From NCBI GenBank assembly GCA_029261405.1, contig JAJDBK010000037.1:5001-68671 (forward strand): 63,671 nucleotides of DNA. The letters are read 5' to 3'. The stretch's first letter is position 1. Every line of letters begins with the position of its first letter. The translations under genes were made by a program, and so were the position numbers. Positions 15,891 to 25,345 of this stretch are shown here, piece after piece. The DNA comes from Nitrospinaceae bacterium (GTDB taxonomy: Bacteria > Nitrospinota_A > UBA7883 > JAJDBK01). A model generated the notes under the pieces. It made no database searches, was not told the DNA's origin, and worked only from the letters and a program-made list of their open reading frames with translations.

Positions 15891-17462
15891 ATGCGACTGA
15901 ACTTTCTTAGATACCTGAAAATACGCGCCCGACTGATGCTCGGTCTCGGTTTTTTCGTCCTTCTCCTTATCGCTATCGGAATCATGTGGCACAAGGCCAC
16001 AGTCAAGATAGTGTCGGGGCTTAACAACATCAGCGCCATCCATTATCCCCTGACCGAATCTTGCATGCAGATGCAACTTGCCGTAGTCCAGGTACAGCAA
16101 CGCTTTTCCAACGCCGCACTGACAGGCGATCCTGACGAACTGGAGAGCGCCTTCACATGGAGCGACTATTTCCATACAAACGCTTCAAAAGCTCTCAAGG
16201 TGACCGACGACCCGGAGATGAAAAAGCAGATAAGAGAGCTTGTCGAGGATTTCAGCAAATACTTCAACATGGCTGAAATCATGGTGAAAGTCTATTTCAA
16301 GGACGGCGCCGAAGCCGGAAACAGCATTCTCATCGATACCGACGCTTTTGTGATGATTCTCCAGGAGAAGATCAACGTCATAGTCGATAAAACCAGAGTC
16401 AGGATGGCTTCGACCCTGCAAGAGACTGAGGAGATAACTGTTGCCACCGACTCCACCAACGGCATGATCTCCATCATGATGGTCGCCATCTCCATCGCGC
16501 TCGCATATTTCCTCTCAAGCTCCATAACCAACCCGTTAAAAGAGGTCATAATTCGATTTCGCGGTATCGCAAGCGAAGAAGTGGCGGATCTCTCCAAAAG
16601 AGTCACTATAGAGACCCACGATGAAATCGCCGAAGTAGGAGAGCTTTTCAACGAGTTCGTATCGAAGATTGAGCTTATCGTCATCGATCTTTTCCGGATG
16701 GCTCAACGCCTCGCTTCGGCTACAGCCCAGCTCTCTGTCAGTACGGAACGGGGGGTGACCCAGGCGAAAAGCCAGCTCGGCAAGGTCTCCGAAGTTAGTT
16801 CAGCCATCGAAGAGGTGAACAAGGCTATCTCCGGTATAGCCGCCGGCGCGGTGGAGGTTTCCAGCACCTCCACAAAAACCCACAAACACGCCGTGGAGGG
16901 TGGAAAGGTTATCAGGGATAGCGCCAAGGCTATTCAGAAACTTTCCGAATACTCCTCCAAGATCGGAGCTATCCTGCTCGTCATCGAAGATATCGCAAAA
17001 AAGACCGACCTTCTGGCCATAAACGCCGCCATCGAGGCCGCCAACGCAGGGGACCAGGGGAAAGGATTCGCCGTTGTGGCCGACGAAGTGCGCAAACTTG
17101 CGGAAAGAACAACCAGCGCCACCAGCGAGATCAGTGTGATGATAAAGGATATTCAGACATTCACCTTCGCCGCCGTCGATTCGATGAAAGGCTCCAACGA
17201 GGTGATGAACGAAATTATAAGCGAGGCCACAAGCGTCAACAAGATGGTAAAGGAGATCACCGCCTCTTCGGAGATGCAATCGACCATTACTACAGACATG
17301 CTCGACGCCACCAGGGTGCTTTTGAGTTTAAGCGACGGTTTCTCCTCCCATACCGAACATACGGAGAACGTTGCAGGCAAGATCGACGAACAGGTCACAA
17401 AGTTGCGTAAACTTGTTGGCAGGTTTAATATCCATCCGGAACGAGCCAGAAAGCTCCGTTAA
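15891..17462 (+). CDS. Methyl-accepting chemotaxis protein
   Basis: A 523-residue chemoreceptor. TM1 at about 15-33; a periplasmic helical-bundle sensor of about 155 residues (34-188); TM2 at about 192-208 ([16 protein letters not shown]); a HAMP domain; then a methyl-accepting coiled coil with the canonical tip [15 protein letters not shown] and [18 protein letters not shown]. The length and layout are standard for a class with a 4-helix sensor. It lies 49 bp after the binding-protein gene and 12 bp before a small exported protein, so the four genes 14208-17846 look like one transcript. This suggests indirect sensing through the binding protein. Confidence 0.9.
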   Translation: MRLNFLRYLKIRARLMLGLGFFVLLLIAIGIMWHKATVKIVSGLNNISAIHYPLTESCMQMQLAVVQVQQRFSNAALTGDPDELESAFTWSDYFHTNASKALKVTDDPEMKKQIRELVEDFSKYFNMAEIMVKVYFKDGAEAGNSILIDTDAFVMILQEKINVIVDKTRVRMASTLQETEEITVATDSTNGMISIMMVAISIALAYFLSSSITNPLKEVIIRFRGIASEEVADLSKRVTIETHDEIAEVGELFNEFVSKIELIVIDLFRMAQRLASATAQLSVSTERGVTQAKSQLGKVSEVSSAIEEVNKAISGIAAGAVEVSSTSTKTHKHAVEGGKVIRDSAKAIQKLSEYSSKIGAILLVIEDIAKKTDLLAINAAIEAANAGDQGKGFAVVADEVRKLAERTTSATSEISVMIKDIQTFTFAAVDSMKGSNEVMNEIISEATSVNKMVKEITASSEMQSTITTDMLDATRVLLSLSDGFSSHTEHTENVAGKIDEQVTKLRKLVGRFNIHPERARKLR

Positions 17463-17474
17463 TAAAGGATAACC

Positions 17475-17846
17475 ATGTATCGTAATAAAGGTCCGGTTCT
17501 TCTCCTGTTGCTATTTCTTCTCTATTCACCAGCGCAAGGTTACACCCCTCCAACAGCTGTCGATGATTATTCCCACGGATATAATCAGATCAAGGGACTT
17601 ATCGATTCGTCGAAAAATATAACGAACTACCAGCGGATTTCAGGAATGATAAGCGACCTGCTTCGCATCCAGCGCGAGGAGTTTAACTCCCGGAAAACGC
17701 CAGGTGAAAACATAGCCGCCATACAGGTGGAGGACCAGATCAACACCGCCGGGCTTTACGCAAGCCAGAGTGATTTTGAAAACTGCTTTGTCAGTCTTGA
17801 AACTGCCCTGGACATGGTTATCGAAGCTCTCGGCAAACTCAAGTAG
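17475..17846 (+). CDS. Small exported helical protein, paralogue of the protein at 12757
   Basis: 123 residues with a signal peptide (hydrophobic 8-18, cleavage near AQG). AAAGGA lies 5 bp upstream of the ATG. The mature protein is helical and charged. Residues about 77-122 (AIQVEDQINTAGLYASQ, then FENCFVSLETALDMVIEAL) align without gaps to the exported protein at 12757. It is the last gene of the porin/binding-protein/chemoreceptor set. There is no recognised family. Co-occurrence with a chemoreceptor in two places argues for a periplasmic partner of chemoreceptors; it could instead be a structural or stress protein. Confidence 0.75.
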   Translation: MYRNKGPVLLLLLFLLYSPAQGYTPPTAVDDYSHGYNQIKGLIDSSKNITNYQRISGMISDLLRIQREEFNSRKTPGENIAAIQVEDQINTAGLYASQSDFENCFVSLETALDMVIEALGKLK

Positions 17847-17853
17847 GGACTGT

Positions 17854-18453
17854 TTAAAAGCAGTCTCTCTGTTGGTTTTCAAGATCCGATATTCTCTCCC
17901 GCAACCTCTCGGCCTCCTTTTTATCCCTGTAGCCGTCCGCTTGCATCAGCTTGAACTCCAGCGTTTTTTTTCTTCTGTCGTAACTTTCAACCAGCCTGTC
18001 ACAACTGGTAAGGTCGATGGTCTTGTAGTCGGACGGGATCTTGTTTCGGTACTCCCGAAGGTAACCATCCACGGTCACCTCCACATCATTCAAGTATTCG
18101 ATATCAAGCTCGGCCATTTTGTTCACATAAACCGCAATAGTCAAAACCAGCGCCAGGGTTATGGCGGTGTCGAGTTTGTTGTTGGTGAAATAGGCTATGG
18201 CGTCTTCCAGCCGGTTTATCGAGTCGATATAAAGTCGCGCTAACCGGTTTACAAGCAGGGCTGTGATCAGGATGATTGTGATATCAAGAAGAGAGTCGCG
18301 CTGGTTATAGAGGATGATTATGAGGGCGACAGTAATAACGGTGTCCCGTCTGTTATTACTTAAATATTCAGCAAACCTTCTTTTCTTCTCGATAAGGGTG
18401 GTTTTGTAATCACGAACCGCTTTCCTGATTAATTCACCCATGGAACCTGCCAA
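17854..18453 (-). CDS. Small membrane protein with C-terminal coiled coil, function unknown
   Basis: 199 residues from a TTG 3 bp after the upstream stop (GGGAG sits 7 bp before it); an ATG at 18441 would shorten it by four residues. A basic N-terminus is followed by hydrophobic segments at about 36-50, 56-70 and 96-110, each ending with N/R-rich turns; two segments share the pattern NN.(R/L)DT.IT(V/L)AL, which points to an internal duplication. The C-terminal 70 residues are charged and coiled-coil-like. I recognise no family. It is the last gene of the minus-strand envelope operon. Confidence 0.6.
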   Translation of the reverse strand: MAGSMGELIRKAVRDYKTTLIEKKRRFAEYLSNNRRDTVITVALIIILYNQRDSLLDITIILITALLVNRLARLYIDSINRLEDAIAYFTNNKLDTAITLALVLTIAVYVNKMAELDIEYLNDVEVTVDGYLREYRNKIPSDYKTIDLTSCDRLVESYDRRKKTLEFKLMQADGYRDKKEAERLRERISDLENQQRDCF

Positions 18454-18456
18454 CGG

Positions 18457-19554
18457 TTATCTCCCGGTAAATCTTCTCACAGCTTTATCAAACAACGATT
18501 TCGCCAAAAACTCCCGCCCCTCTCCCGGAAGGCGAAAGATATAATCGTCCTTGATGCGGGTAACATGGGCGAGCTTTCTGAATTTCGCTATCCCCTCACC
18601 TGCGTTCACGCCCCAGTATACCGCTTTATAACCGATTTTTTCCGCAAGTTTAAGGGCGGTTTCACCACATATACCGAAAGGGGGACAAAGATGGGAAACT
18701 TCTCCGCCAAGACGCGATTCGAGCAGTTTTTTTGATTCGGCTATCTCACGTCCAACATTTTCGATTCGCTCCTCCTCTGTTTCTGTTGTAAAACCTGCCG
18801 TTATCGATTCATGAATTTTTCCGAGCCGATGGCGCCAGTCAGCTGTTTCAAAGAAGCGGGATCCGCCGTTTTTCCCCACAAAGTCTACACAAGCCTCACG
18901 TATTTTAACCGGTTCCAGAACTCTCCTGGTGTCAGAGAGCCTTGAGTCCATATCGTATATCGGGGTGCCGAGCCGATGGCGCCGACTTACGGGTGAGGTC
19001 TCTTTTTCGTTCAGGGTGGGCCAGTCGATGGAGGCCCAGTTATCGCGGATGGCCGGAGTGAAAAACGTTTCGGGCTTTGATGAAGTGAACATGATGAAAT
19101 GTGTTCTTGAATGGGACTCGATATCGATAACATCTTTCATCGCCATAAGTTGCAACCAGGAGCAAAGCTCCCCCCCGTCACTCTCCGGCGCCTCCCCCGG
19201 CATAACAAATGCAACCCCTTTCATCCCGTATTTTTTCAGCAGAGGGTACGCTACGTTATAGAGGGATATTCTTCCGTCGTCGAAGGTGAGCAGGACTTTC
19301 CGCCCGTTTTTTTCCCTGTTATGAGACTCGTAATATTCGTCTGCCGTGAGAGTTTCGTACCCGTTTTTTTGAAGGTAGAGCAGTTGCGCTTCAAACTTGT
19401 AAGTAGAAACATCGTGGAAGGAGAAGACCGGTACTCTTGACGGAGAAGCCTCCGGAAAGGGTTCAAAAACAAATCCGGGGTAACCGCCGGTCAGGTAGTT
19501 ACGAACTTCCGCTTTTATCCTGACAAAATGATCGCCCGGTTCATAAAAGTTCAA
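18457..19554 (-). CDS. Polysaccharide deacetylase (NodB/CE4 family)
   Basis: 365 residues. The NodB homology region begins with VFSFHDVS and includes the catalytic/metal motif LLTFDDGR (Asp-Asp) and the metal-binding HxxxH in IESHSRTH, so a metal-dependent N- or O-deacetylase of a surface glycan is expected. There is no clear signal peptide, so it may act on the cytoplasmic side or on a precursor. The start is a TTG overlapping the previous gene's TGA (TTGA), a sign of translational coupling. A 100-residue insertion with HRLGTPIYDMDSR separates the two motif regions from the C-terminal barrel strands. Confidence 0.85.
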   Translation of the reverse strand: MNFYEPGDHFVRIKAEVRNYLTGGYPGFVFEPFPEASPSRVPVFSFHDVSTYKFEAQLLYLQKNGYETLTADEYYESHNREKNGRKVLLTFDDGRISLYNVAYPLLKKYGMKGVAFVMPGEAPESDGGELCSWLQLMAMKDVIDIESHSRTHFIMFTSSKPETFFTPAIRDNWASIDWPTLNEKETSPVSRRHRLGTPIYDMDSRLSDTRRVLEPVKIREACVDFVGKNGGSRFFETADWRHRLGKIHESITAGFTTETEEERIENVGREIAESKKLLESRLGGEVSHLCPPFGICGETALKLAEKIGYKAVYWGVNAGEGIAKFRKLAHVTRIKDDYIFRLPGEGREFLAKSLFDKAVRRFTGR

Positions 19555-20552
19555 CTTTCGGTCCCTTTAAGATCGTCAAGCTTCTCCGCCGAAGGGAATC
19601 CGAAAATACCGTAGATCACCCCGCTGAAGAGGGAATAGATCAGCATAATCCCGAACCCGCATAACGACAAAGCAAGGGCCTCGCTCTCGGCAACCCCGGC
19701 GTACTGGAAAAAGAGGACATATCCCCCTTCCCGCACACCTACACCCGCCACCGAGACAGGTACCATCGTAATGGCGGTGATGATCGGCACAAAGATAAAA
19801 AACGCAACGAGCGTGACATCCATACCCAGCGCCAGTGATATCAGGTAGCTGAAGATAATCTTGCTCACTTGCAGAAAGATACCCGCTACAAGCAACATGA
19901 ACATCGTGTCCTTGTGTTTGACATACATGACAAAAGCGTCGTAGGTCTCTTTAAGTTTTGTGTGGAGACTTTCCAACCCGAATTTTAACAACGTCCCTTT
20001 TATGACTCCGAGGATCGGGCGGGCGAGGAGCAGACCCGCGACACCCAGAACGAAGCCAATGAGCAGAAAAGTTGTGATAATGCCCGCTATCTCCTTATCG
20101 GGCAGAGTGTCAGAAAACAGGAACGCCGTCACCGCCGCCATGGAGAAAAGTATTATTATTCCGCTGGCCCGTAGCGCTACCATCGAAGACATCGCCTCGG
20201 CGCCGTTCTTTATATATTTTGATAGCCCAACCATCTTCACAACGTCCGACCCGACACTCGACGGCAAGGCTATGCCAAGAAAATCGGAGGCGAAAATTAT
20301 GCGCATGGTATCCCCAAGGGGAACGTTGTGTCCTTTGGTAAGGAGCATGTTGCGCCACACGACGCCAACAACGACCTGATCCACCACCACCAGAGCAAAA
20401 GCAAGCAACGCCCACTCCGGTTTTATCGAGGCAAGCGGCTCTATGAACTGCGAAAAATCGACCCTGTAGAATAGATAACCCAGTATGGCGAGGGATAAGG
20501 GCCACCTGATCCATTTTAACACCTTCCCTTTCCAGGTTGAGGATTCACCCAC
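19551..20552 (-). CDS. Flippase-like integral membrane protein (LPG synthase TM/UPF0104 family)
   Basis: 333 residues with about 8 hydrophobic segments. The pattern (WPLSLAILGYLFYRVDFSQ at the N-terminus, DFLGIALPSSVGSDVVK in the middle, ITMVPVSVAGVGVREGGYV near the C-terminus) matches the lysylphosphatidylglycerol synthase transmembrane/flippase-like family. Bacterial members of this group are often found with polysaccharide genes. The GTG at 20552 is preferred because GGAG sits 6 bp upstream; a TTG at 20576 is also open. The stop overlaps the deacetylase start. Substrate unknown. Confidence 0.75.
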   Translation of the reverse strand: MGESSTWKGKVLKWIRWPLSLAILGYLFYRVDFSQFIEPLASIKPEWALLAFALVVVDQVVVGVVWRNMLLTKGHNVPLGDTMRIIFASDFLGIALPSSVGSDVVKMVGLSKYIKNGAEAMSSMVALRASGIIILFSMAAVTAFLFSDTLPDKEIAGIITTFLLIGFVLGVAGLLLARPILGVIKGTLLKFGLESLHTKLKETYDAFVMYVKHKDTMFMLLVAGIFLQVSKIIFSYLISLALGMDVTLVAFFIFVPIITAITMVPVSVAGVGVREGGYVLFFQYAGVAESEALALSLCGFGIMLIYSLFSGVIYGIFGFPSAEKLDDLKGTES

Positions 20553-20553
20553 G

Positions 20554-23157
20554 CTACTCTCCGGCCACCTTCGCAACGGTTATCCTGTCTACCCACAAAG
20601 GCGCGCTCCCTTTGAAAATAACCTTGAAATCCACCGCATCCGGTTTTTCAATGGCGAAAGGAACGGTAACATCGGTATAGACGCTTCCGGTCTCTTCACC
20701 TGTGACTGTCCGTGTGGCCAGATTGCGTCCAAGGTTTTCTGAATAAATTTCCACGTCGGCCACTGCGTTCGGTGTGGCCATGCTCGCTTCGGTTTTCATC
20801 CTGAAATAAGCTGTATACGAACCGGCAGGAAGAATACGCCCCGGCCCATATACCATCAGAGTGGAGGGGTCCCTGTCAGGTGTGGAGAAGACCGCTTTGC
20901 CACCTTCTACGGAACCGTGCGAACGTATGGTCCCTGTGTAGTTAAGATCCTCCGCCTCAACGGTAAACAGAGGATCGACCTGATCGGCGAAACGGACGTA
21001 TACCGAATCGATAAAAATATCGGATCGCCCGGTAGATTTCGCCCGGAACTCAACTTGCCACGGGATACCGACCGAAAGATCGTAACCGAGCGTAAACTCC
21101 TCGTACCGGCCGGGAACGGGAAAATCGGCGCTGGTAATGACGCGGAGAGCGCGAACGTTCGAGCCACCCTCCCCCGCCACATCAATAACAAGCAGATCAC
21201 CCTCCACAGGCTTCGCGCCTGTCCTTATGCGGAACGTCGCCTTGTATCGCCCCGCCGGGAAGGTTTTATATGGCCCGGCGTTAAGGAAATCTTCGACACC
21301 TGAGGCGCCTGCGAGAGCCAGTCCGTTGTACGCTTCCCCGTCTTCCACGAGTCCCCCCTTTATCCGGGGCAGGTATTCGGACTGGAACAGAAAACCCCCC
21401 GGCATGGTCAACGTAGACGGTTCGCCGTCACCCGGCTCTTTCCTGACCGCGAAGAGCCATATCGGCTCCTCTTTATCCACAAGCTCAAGGTAAGGTGAAC
21501 GCAACAGCCTTCTTAACGCCAGTTGCGGCGAATAAGCGGAGACCTTTGGGGGGTACGCCTCTTCGTGGAAGAGCAGGTATCCAACGTTCAAGCCCCTTAA
21601 CATCGTGGCCTGCTCTTTTGAAATGTCCCCTGAATTGAGGGTGAAAAGGGGCCAGAAGATTTCGTCTATATAAGTTTGAGAAACTATCGGAGAATAGCCG
21701 TTTATCATCGCTGTTTTGCTCAAAAGAGCGTAATACTGGTATATCGACGACCAGGCCGACTCCCCCGGCCAAAGCGGTATATTTATGCTTTTTTTCTCAC
21801 CCGCCACTTTTGCAAGGCGGGTATAGACACGATTCTCCTTGTCGAGAAGCGTAATACCGATAGCCTGTTTCGGGTGGTAGTCGATCATCACAGCCAGCAT
21901 GGAAACGAGCAGAATGATGGTGACTCCCACTTTACCCGTTTTCCTTCGTAACGCCCACGCCGTCACATAACCGCCGAGCGCAGAAAGGGATACGGCTGTC
22001 ACGATCATGATCTTGGTCGGGTTGCGGGAGAAATTAAAATAGGGGAAATGTTCGTAAAAGAGGGAATAGAGAGGAATATAACTGTTTAACGTAGTCCCGA
22101 AAGCCAGTATATATGTCACGATGAAAATCACCGTAAAAAGTGTGATATCCGCCTTGTTCGGTTCTTCCGCCCGTTTAACGAAAAAGACCAGCGCCAAAGC
22201 AACCAGAGGGATCAGTGTTGCGATACCAAAATAGACCGTATGCCCCGGATCGGGGATTACGACAGCCGACAGGTCAGGCGAGAAGAGGGAGACCTCCCCC
22301 ATTGTTCTTCCTGCGGCGAAAGAGCTTTTGGAGACCACCGCTTTTTTGTATGACAACATCACCCATACGGAGGTAAGCGCCCCGATAGCGAACGGAATCC
22401 CCACCACAACAAGTTCCTTTAACCTTGCAAACCCGGTTTTCCCTTCGCGTACCATCGAAAAAATTTCCGGGCCAAGCCGCCACGGGATATAAACCATCAG
22501 GAACATGAACAGGTAATAGACGAAATAGGGGTATTGGTAGGTGAACCCGATAATGGTAAGCCCCCCAAACACCCCGCTCATCAGGCTTCTTGTCTTGACG
22601 GCGCGGTCGAAAAAGTAGAGCGCCAGAGGAAAATAGAAAACCGCATGTCCCGACGGGTGTCCACCGTATAGCTCCACTAACCGCAATGGAAGAAAGTTGA
22701 GCAAAATTCCACCCATTAGCCCGGCGGTACGGCTACCCGTAAGTTGAGCCACCCAGAGATATCCCGCAAGTCCCGCAAGCCCGAAAGAAAGCCATGTAAG
22801 TATGTTGTAAGCCACCGTCTCTGATATGAACGAAAACGGCAGATAAAAGATCGTCACCGGCAGGAAATAGGTGGTAAACATAGGCGGCTGGCTCTCCGTT
22901 GCGAACTCATACGGATTTGAGAACCAGTCGATGGCGCCAGTCGCCGCTTTTTTCAGTAGCCCGATATGGTAATACGCCTGAAGATGGTCGCCGTGGAACA
23001 TCCTGACGGTCTGGTAGACCGGGTCAGGCTTGTAAGTATAGGGAATACCGTCAGTTACATTAATTATCAGGGGCCAGGAATAGACAACCCCCAGGAGTGT
23101 GAAGAAGAGGAAAACGGTAAAAGCTTTCGACCGTTTCGCGTCAGGCTTTTGAGACAC
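20554..23157 (-). CDS. Large polytopic membrane protein with C-terminal beta-sandwich region
   Basis: 867 residues from a GTG. Roughly residues 12-440 hold 11-12 hydrophobic segments with a large first periplasmic loop carrying FHGDHLQAYYHIG, in the style of GT-C-fold lipid-sugar-dependent glycosyltransferases (YfhO-like). Residues about 560-867 are soluble and beta-rich, with two similar blocks (GRYKATFRIRTGAKP and GSYTAYFRMKTEAS) that resemble tandem carbohydrate-binding jelly-rolls. The operon context (deacetylase, flippase-like protein) supports a role in glycosylating or modifying a surface polymer. No catalytic residue was verified. Confidence 0.6.
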   Translation of the reverse strand: MSQKPDAKRSKAFTVFLFFTLLGVVYSWPLIINVTDGIPYTYKPDPVYQTVRMFHGDHLQAYYHIGLLKKAATGAIDWFSNPYEFATESQPPMFTTYFLPVTIFYLPFSFISETVAYNILTWLSFGLAGLAGYLWVAQLTGSRTAGLMGGILLNFLPLRLVELYGGHPSGHAVFYFPLALYFFDRAVKTRSLMSGVFGGLTIIGFTYQYPYFVYYLFMFLMVYIPWRLGPEIFSMVREGKTGFARLKELVVVGIPFAIGALTSVWVMLSYKKAVVSKSSFAAGRTMGEVSLFSPDLSAVVIPDPGHTVYFGIATLIPLVALALVFFVKRAEEPNKADITLFTVIFIVTYILAFGTTLNSYIPLYSLFYEHFPYFNFSRNPTKIMIVTAVSLSALGGYVTAWALRRKTGKVGVTIILLVSMLAVMIDYHPKQAIGITLLDKENRVYTRLAKVAGEKKSINIPLWPGESAWSSIYQYYALLSKTAMINGYSPIVSQTYIDEIFWPLFTLNSGDISKEQATMLRGLNVGYLLFHEEAYPPKVSAYSPQLALRRLLRSPYLELVDKEEPIWLFAVRKEPGDGEPSTLTMPGGFLFQSEYLPRIKGGLVEDGEAYNGLALAGASGVEDFLNAGPYKTFPAGRYKATFRIRTGAKPVEGDLLVIDVAGEGGSNVRALRVITSADFPVPGRYEEFTLGYDLSVGIPWQVEFRAKSTGRSDIFIDSVYVRFADQVDPLFTVEAEDLNYTGTIRSHGSVEGGKAVFSTPDRDPSTLMVYGPGRILPAGSYTAYFRMKTEASMATPNAVADVEIYSENLGRNLATRTVTGEETGSVYTDVTVPFAIEKPDAVDFKVIFKGSAPLWVDRITVAKVAGE

Positions 23158-23159
23158 CC

Positions 23160-23702
23160 TTAATTAAGGTCCGGGGAGCGGTACACCCAATATAACGTAG
23201 AGAGCCGGGAGTAGTGGTATATCCATCCGTCGTTTTCCCAAAAGTAGCCTTCATCCACTACCCCTGGTTCCGCCAGAAACCCCCAGTCGGGATGACAATC
23301 GGCCCAGACAATGGTCATTTTGTAATCGCTTGTGGCAAACGATGGCTGGCCCTGTTCAACTTCGAGTTCTGCGGCCCCGTTGCACATGTCACCATAGCTA
23401 TACTCGAAACCATACTCGGTAAAAGTCACATTGAAATCGACCGCCCACTCCACGCCAAGGTCCTGAATGCGAACCACGTCCCACTCACCTAAAAGCCATT
23501 CAGGCGCCGGACCCAGAGTATGGGAGGAGGAGGTCGTATTGACTGAGCCTGATGAGCTACTACCTGATGACGTGTTTACCGTAGTGGAGCTTGAGGTTGT
23601 CCCTGACTCGCTCCCGGTGACCGAGCTACCTCCGCCCGACCCACAGGCCGGAAGCGAAAGAAACGCCAAGGTCATAAGGAGGATGGCCGGTCTGTTTATC
23701 AA
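23160..23702 (-). CDS. Ser/Thr-rich lipoprotein
   Basis: 180 residues from a TTG at 23702, chosen because GAGGG lies just upstream and the start falls 8 bp after the previous stop; a longer frame begins at 23741. A lipobox (LPAC, lipidated Cys about 20) follows a short hydrophobic stretch. A ~45-residue linker of Ser, Thr and Gly separates the anchor from a C-terminal globular domain of about 110 residues (LLGEWDVVRIQDLG to the end) rich in Trp and Tyr, possibly a small beta-barrel. No family is recognised. It shares the Cys-Gly-rich anchor style of the lipoprotein encoded just upstream. Confidence 0.6.
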   Translation of the reverse strand: MINRPAILLMTLAFLSLPACGSGGGSSVTGSESGTTSSSTTVNTSSGSSSSGSVNTTSSSHTLGPAPEWLLGEWDVVRIQDLGVEWAVDFNVTFTEYGFEYSYGDMCNGAAELEVEQGQPSFATSDYKMTIVWADCHPDWGFLAEPGVVDEGYFWENDGWIYHYSRLSTLYWVYRSPDLN

Positions 23703-23709
23703 AGACCCT

Positions 23710-25137
23710 CTACTGCAGGCAAGTGTCGGAACTTGAGGCAAGACTCAATCCCTCCAAAGAATCGATATCAGGTCCGGCGGTCTGGTAACATTCGTCCGTC
23801 GGAGACGCCAAGCTTAATATCTTGAAATATTTTGCGTATCCATATTCTGTAACACCCAGGTCGAAATCGCAATAGTCACCGCAAAAGGCGACTCCCAGTG
23901 ATTGCCACGGGCCAATTTCCGATCTGCCCGCGAAAAGCTCCAGCAATTCCTGGGACCAATATTCGTACACCCGGATATCGTATCCGGTTCGATCCGCGAT
24001 GGCTCTATCCATCTCTATACCCAGGGTGGCGCCGTTATCCATGGAGACAAAACCGTAACCCGGCTCGTCCTGACTGATAAAACCGTCCGCGTTTGTGGGG
24101 CCGAGCGCTTCGGTCGGGTCGGTCCTGAGCAGGTCATCGCATACCCTGACACGGGTCCATTCCGTAATGTATCCGCCGTAACCACGGCGCCCTACCTGGC
24201 AAATGTTGGAGGTGGTGAAACTGAAAGGTCCGAACCAGTCGGAGGAATAACCGTCAATATTTATCCTTGCTTGCCAGAAGTATGTCGTGTCTGGCATTAA
24301 ACCGCCGGAGACACCATCTTCTCCAAGCTGACCGTTGGCAAACAGCAGATCCTGGGAGATGGTCCAGGAGGTGAAAGATTCGACGCTATTCATGGCCACA
24401 TTCTCTGCGCCAAGAAGCGGAGCGGTGAGAGCGGGATCGGTAAAGAACTCGAAATCGTATGTGACTAATGCGCCCCCTGCAGTATATATGTTGTATACGG
24501 CCAGGGTTGGGTTTGCCATCAGGTTTGAATCCATGTACCCCAGAGTACGCGGACTCGTGTAAGGGAACCCGCCGGAAGGAATAACCCTGAGTGTGTATGT
24601 ATCGGATTCCATCACCCTGACTTCAGATTCCGCAGTGGAGTCTACAGGGTCGGGATAGGTGTATGTGGCTCTCCATCGCCACCAGTATTCTCTGTTTTTT
24701 TCCAGCGTTACATCAGATGGGGTCCAGCGTCCATAACCGTCTTCGCCTTGCGCCACCTCTTCTGACTGGGCCACCTCGACAGTCGCGCCATCCTCTTCCG
24801 TAGCCAGGTAGAAGACGTATACTCCCGTTCTCTCGTCCGACTGGCTGTTATTGACCCACAGCTCCGGCGCTCCGCCCGTCTGGTATATGGCGCCGTCGTC
24901 AGGAAAAAACAGGGAATAATCTCTGGTTGTATCGCCACCCGAATCGGTTCCACCGTCTGTTCCGTCACCGGTGGTATCGCCCGATCCGGTATCACCAGAC
25001 CCGTCGGCGACAGAATCGGAGCCAGTGGCGCTTGCGCTACTTCCCGACCCACCGCCACCACCGCATCCGGCAGTCTGGGAGACCACAAACACCAATAATA
25101 GCAATGAAATCAGTTTATTGCGCAAACCCGGCTCCAT
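23710..25137 (-). CDS. Lipoprotein with FN3-like/Ig-like beta domains
   Basis: 475 residues from the ATG at 25137; an upstream ATG at 25179 would put 14 extra residues before the signal peptide. A lipobox (TAGC) is followed by a Gly/Ser/Asp/Thr-rich low-complexity linker (about 50 residues). The middle contains beta-sandwich motifs ending in tyrosine-rich strands (TTYFWQARINIDGYSSDW), as in fibronectin type III-like repeats. The last 150 residues are different, with several Cys (VRVCDDLL, CGDYCDFDLG) that could form disulfides. It is the first gene of the minus-strand operon. Surface exposure is inferred; function unknown. Confidence 0.6.
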   Translation of the reverse strand: MEPGLRNKLISLLLLVFVVSQTAGCGGGGGSGSSASATGSDSVADGSGDTGSGDTTGDGTDGGTDSGGDTTRDYSLFFPDDGAIYQTGGAPELWVNNSQSDERTGVYVFYLATEEDGATVEVAQSEEVAQGEDGYGRWTPSDVTLEKNREYWWRWRATYTYPDPVDSTAESEVRVMESDTYTLRVIPSGGFPYTSPRTLGYMDSNLMANPTLAVYNIYTAGGALVTYDFEFFTDPALTAPLLGAENVAMNSVESFTSWTISQDLLFANGQLGEDGVSGGLMPDTTYFWQARINIDGYSSDWFGPFSFTTSNICQVGRRGYGGYITEWTRVRVCDDLLRTDPTEALGPTNADGFISQDEPGYGFVSMDNGATLGIEMDRAIADRTGYDIRVYEYWSQELLELFAGRSEIGPWQSLGVAFCGDYCDFDLGVTEYGYAKYFKILSLASPTDECYQTAGPDIDSLEGLSLASSSDTCLQ

Positions 25138-25345
25138 GTTCGCGTTTGAATTACCACAATTAAACCTTGATTGTAGCATAATTCATGATAATACCAACAA
25201 CCCACTCTGAATAAAGGCCCATAGATGAATTTTCGCATCCGATAACAAGCGTATTTGATAGTCGTTATGGAACGGCGTTTGATTGACATTGAGGGGAAAT
25301 GAATTTATAGTTCCGTTTTCTTATAAGTTCACACAATACAGATAT

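Noticed and set aside
17844-17870. Possible terminator between convergent genes at 17846/17854
   Set aside because: Only a 5-6 bp stem (GACTG/CAGTC) with no T-tract on either strand; too weak to call.
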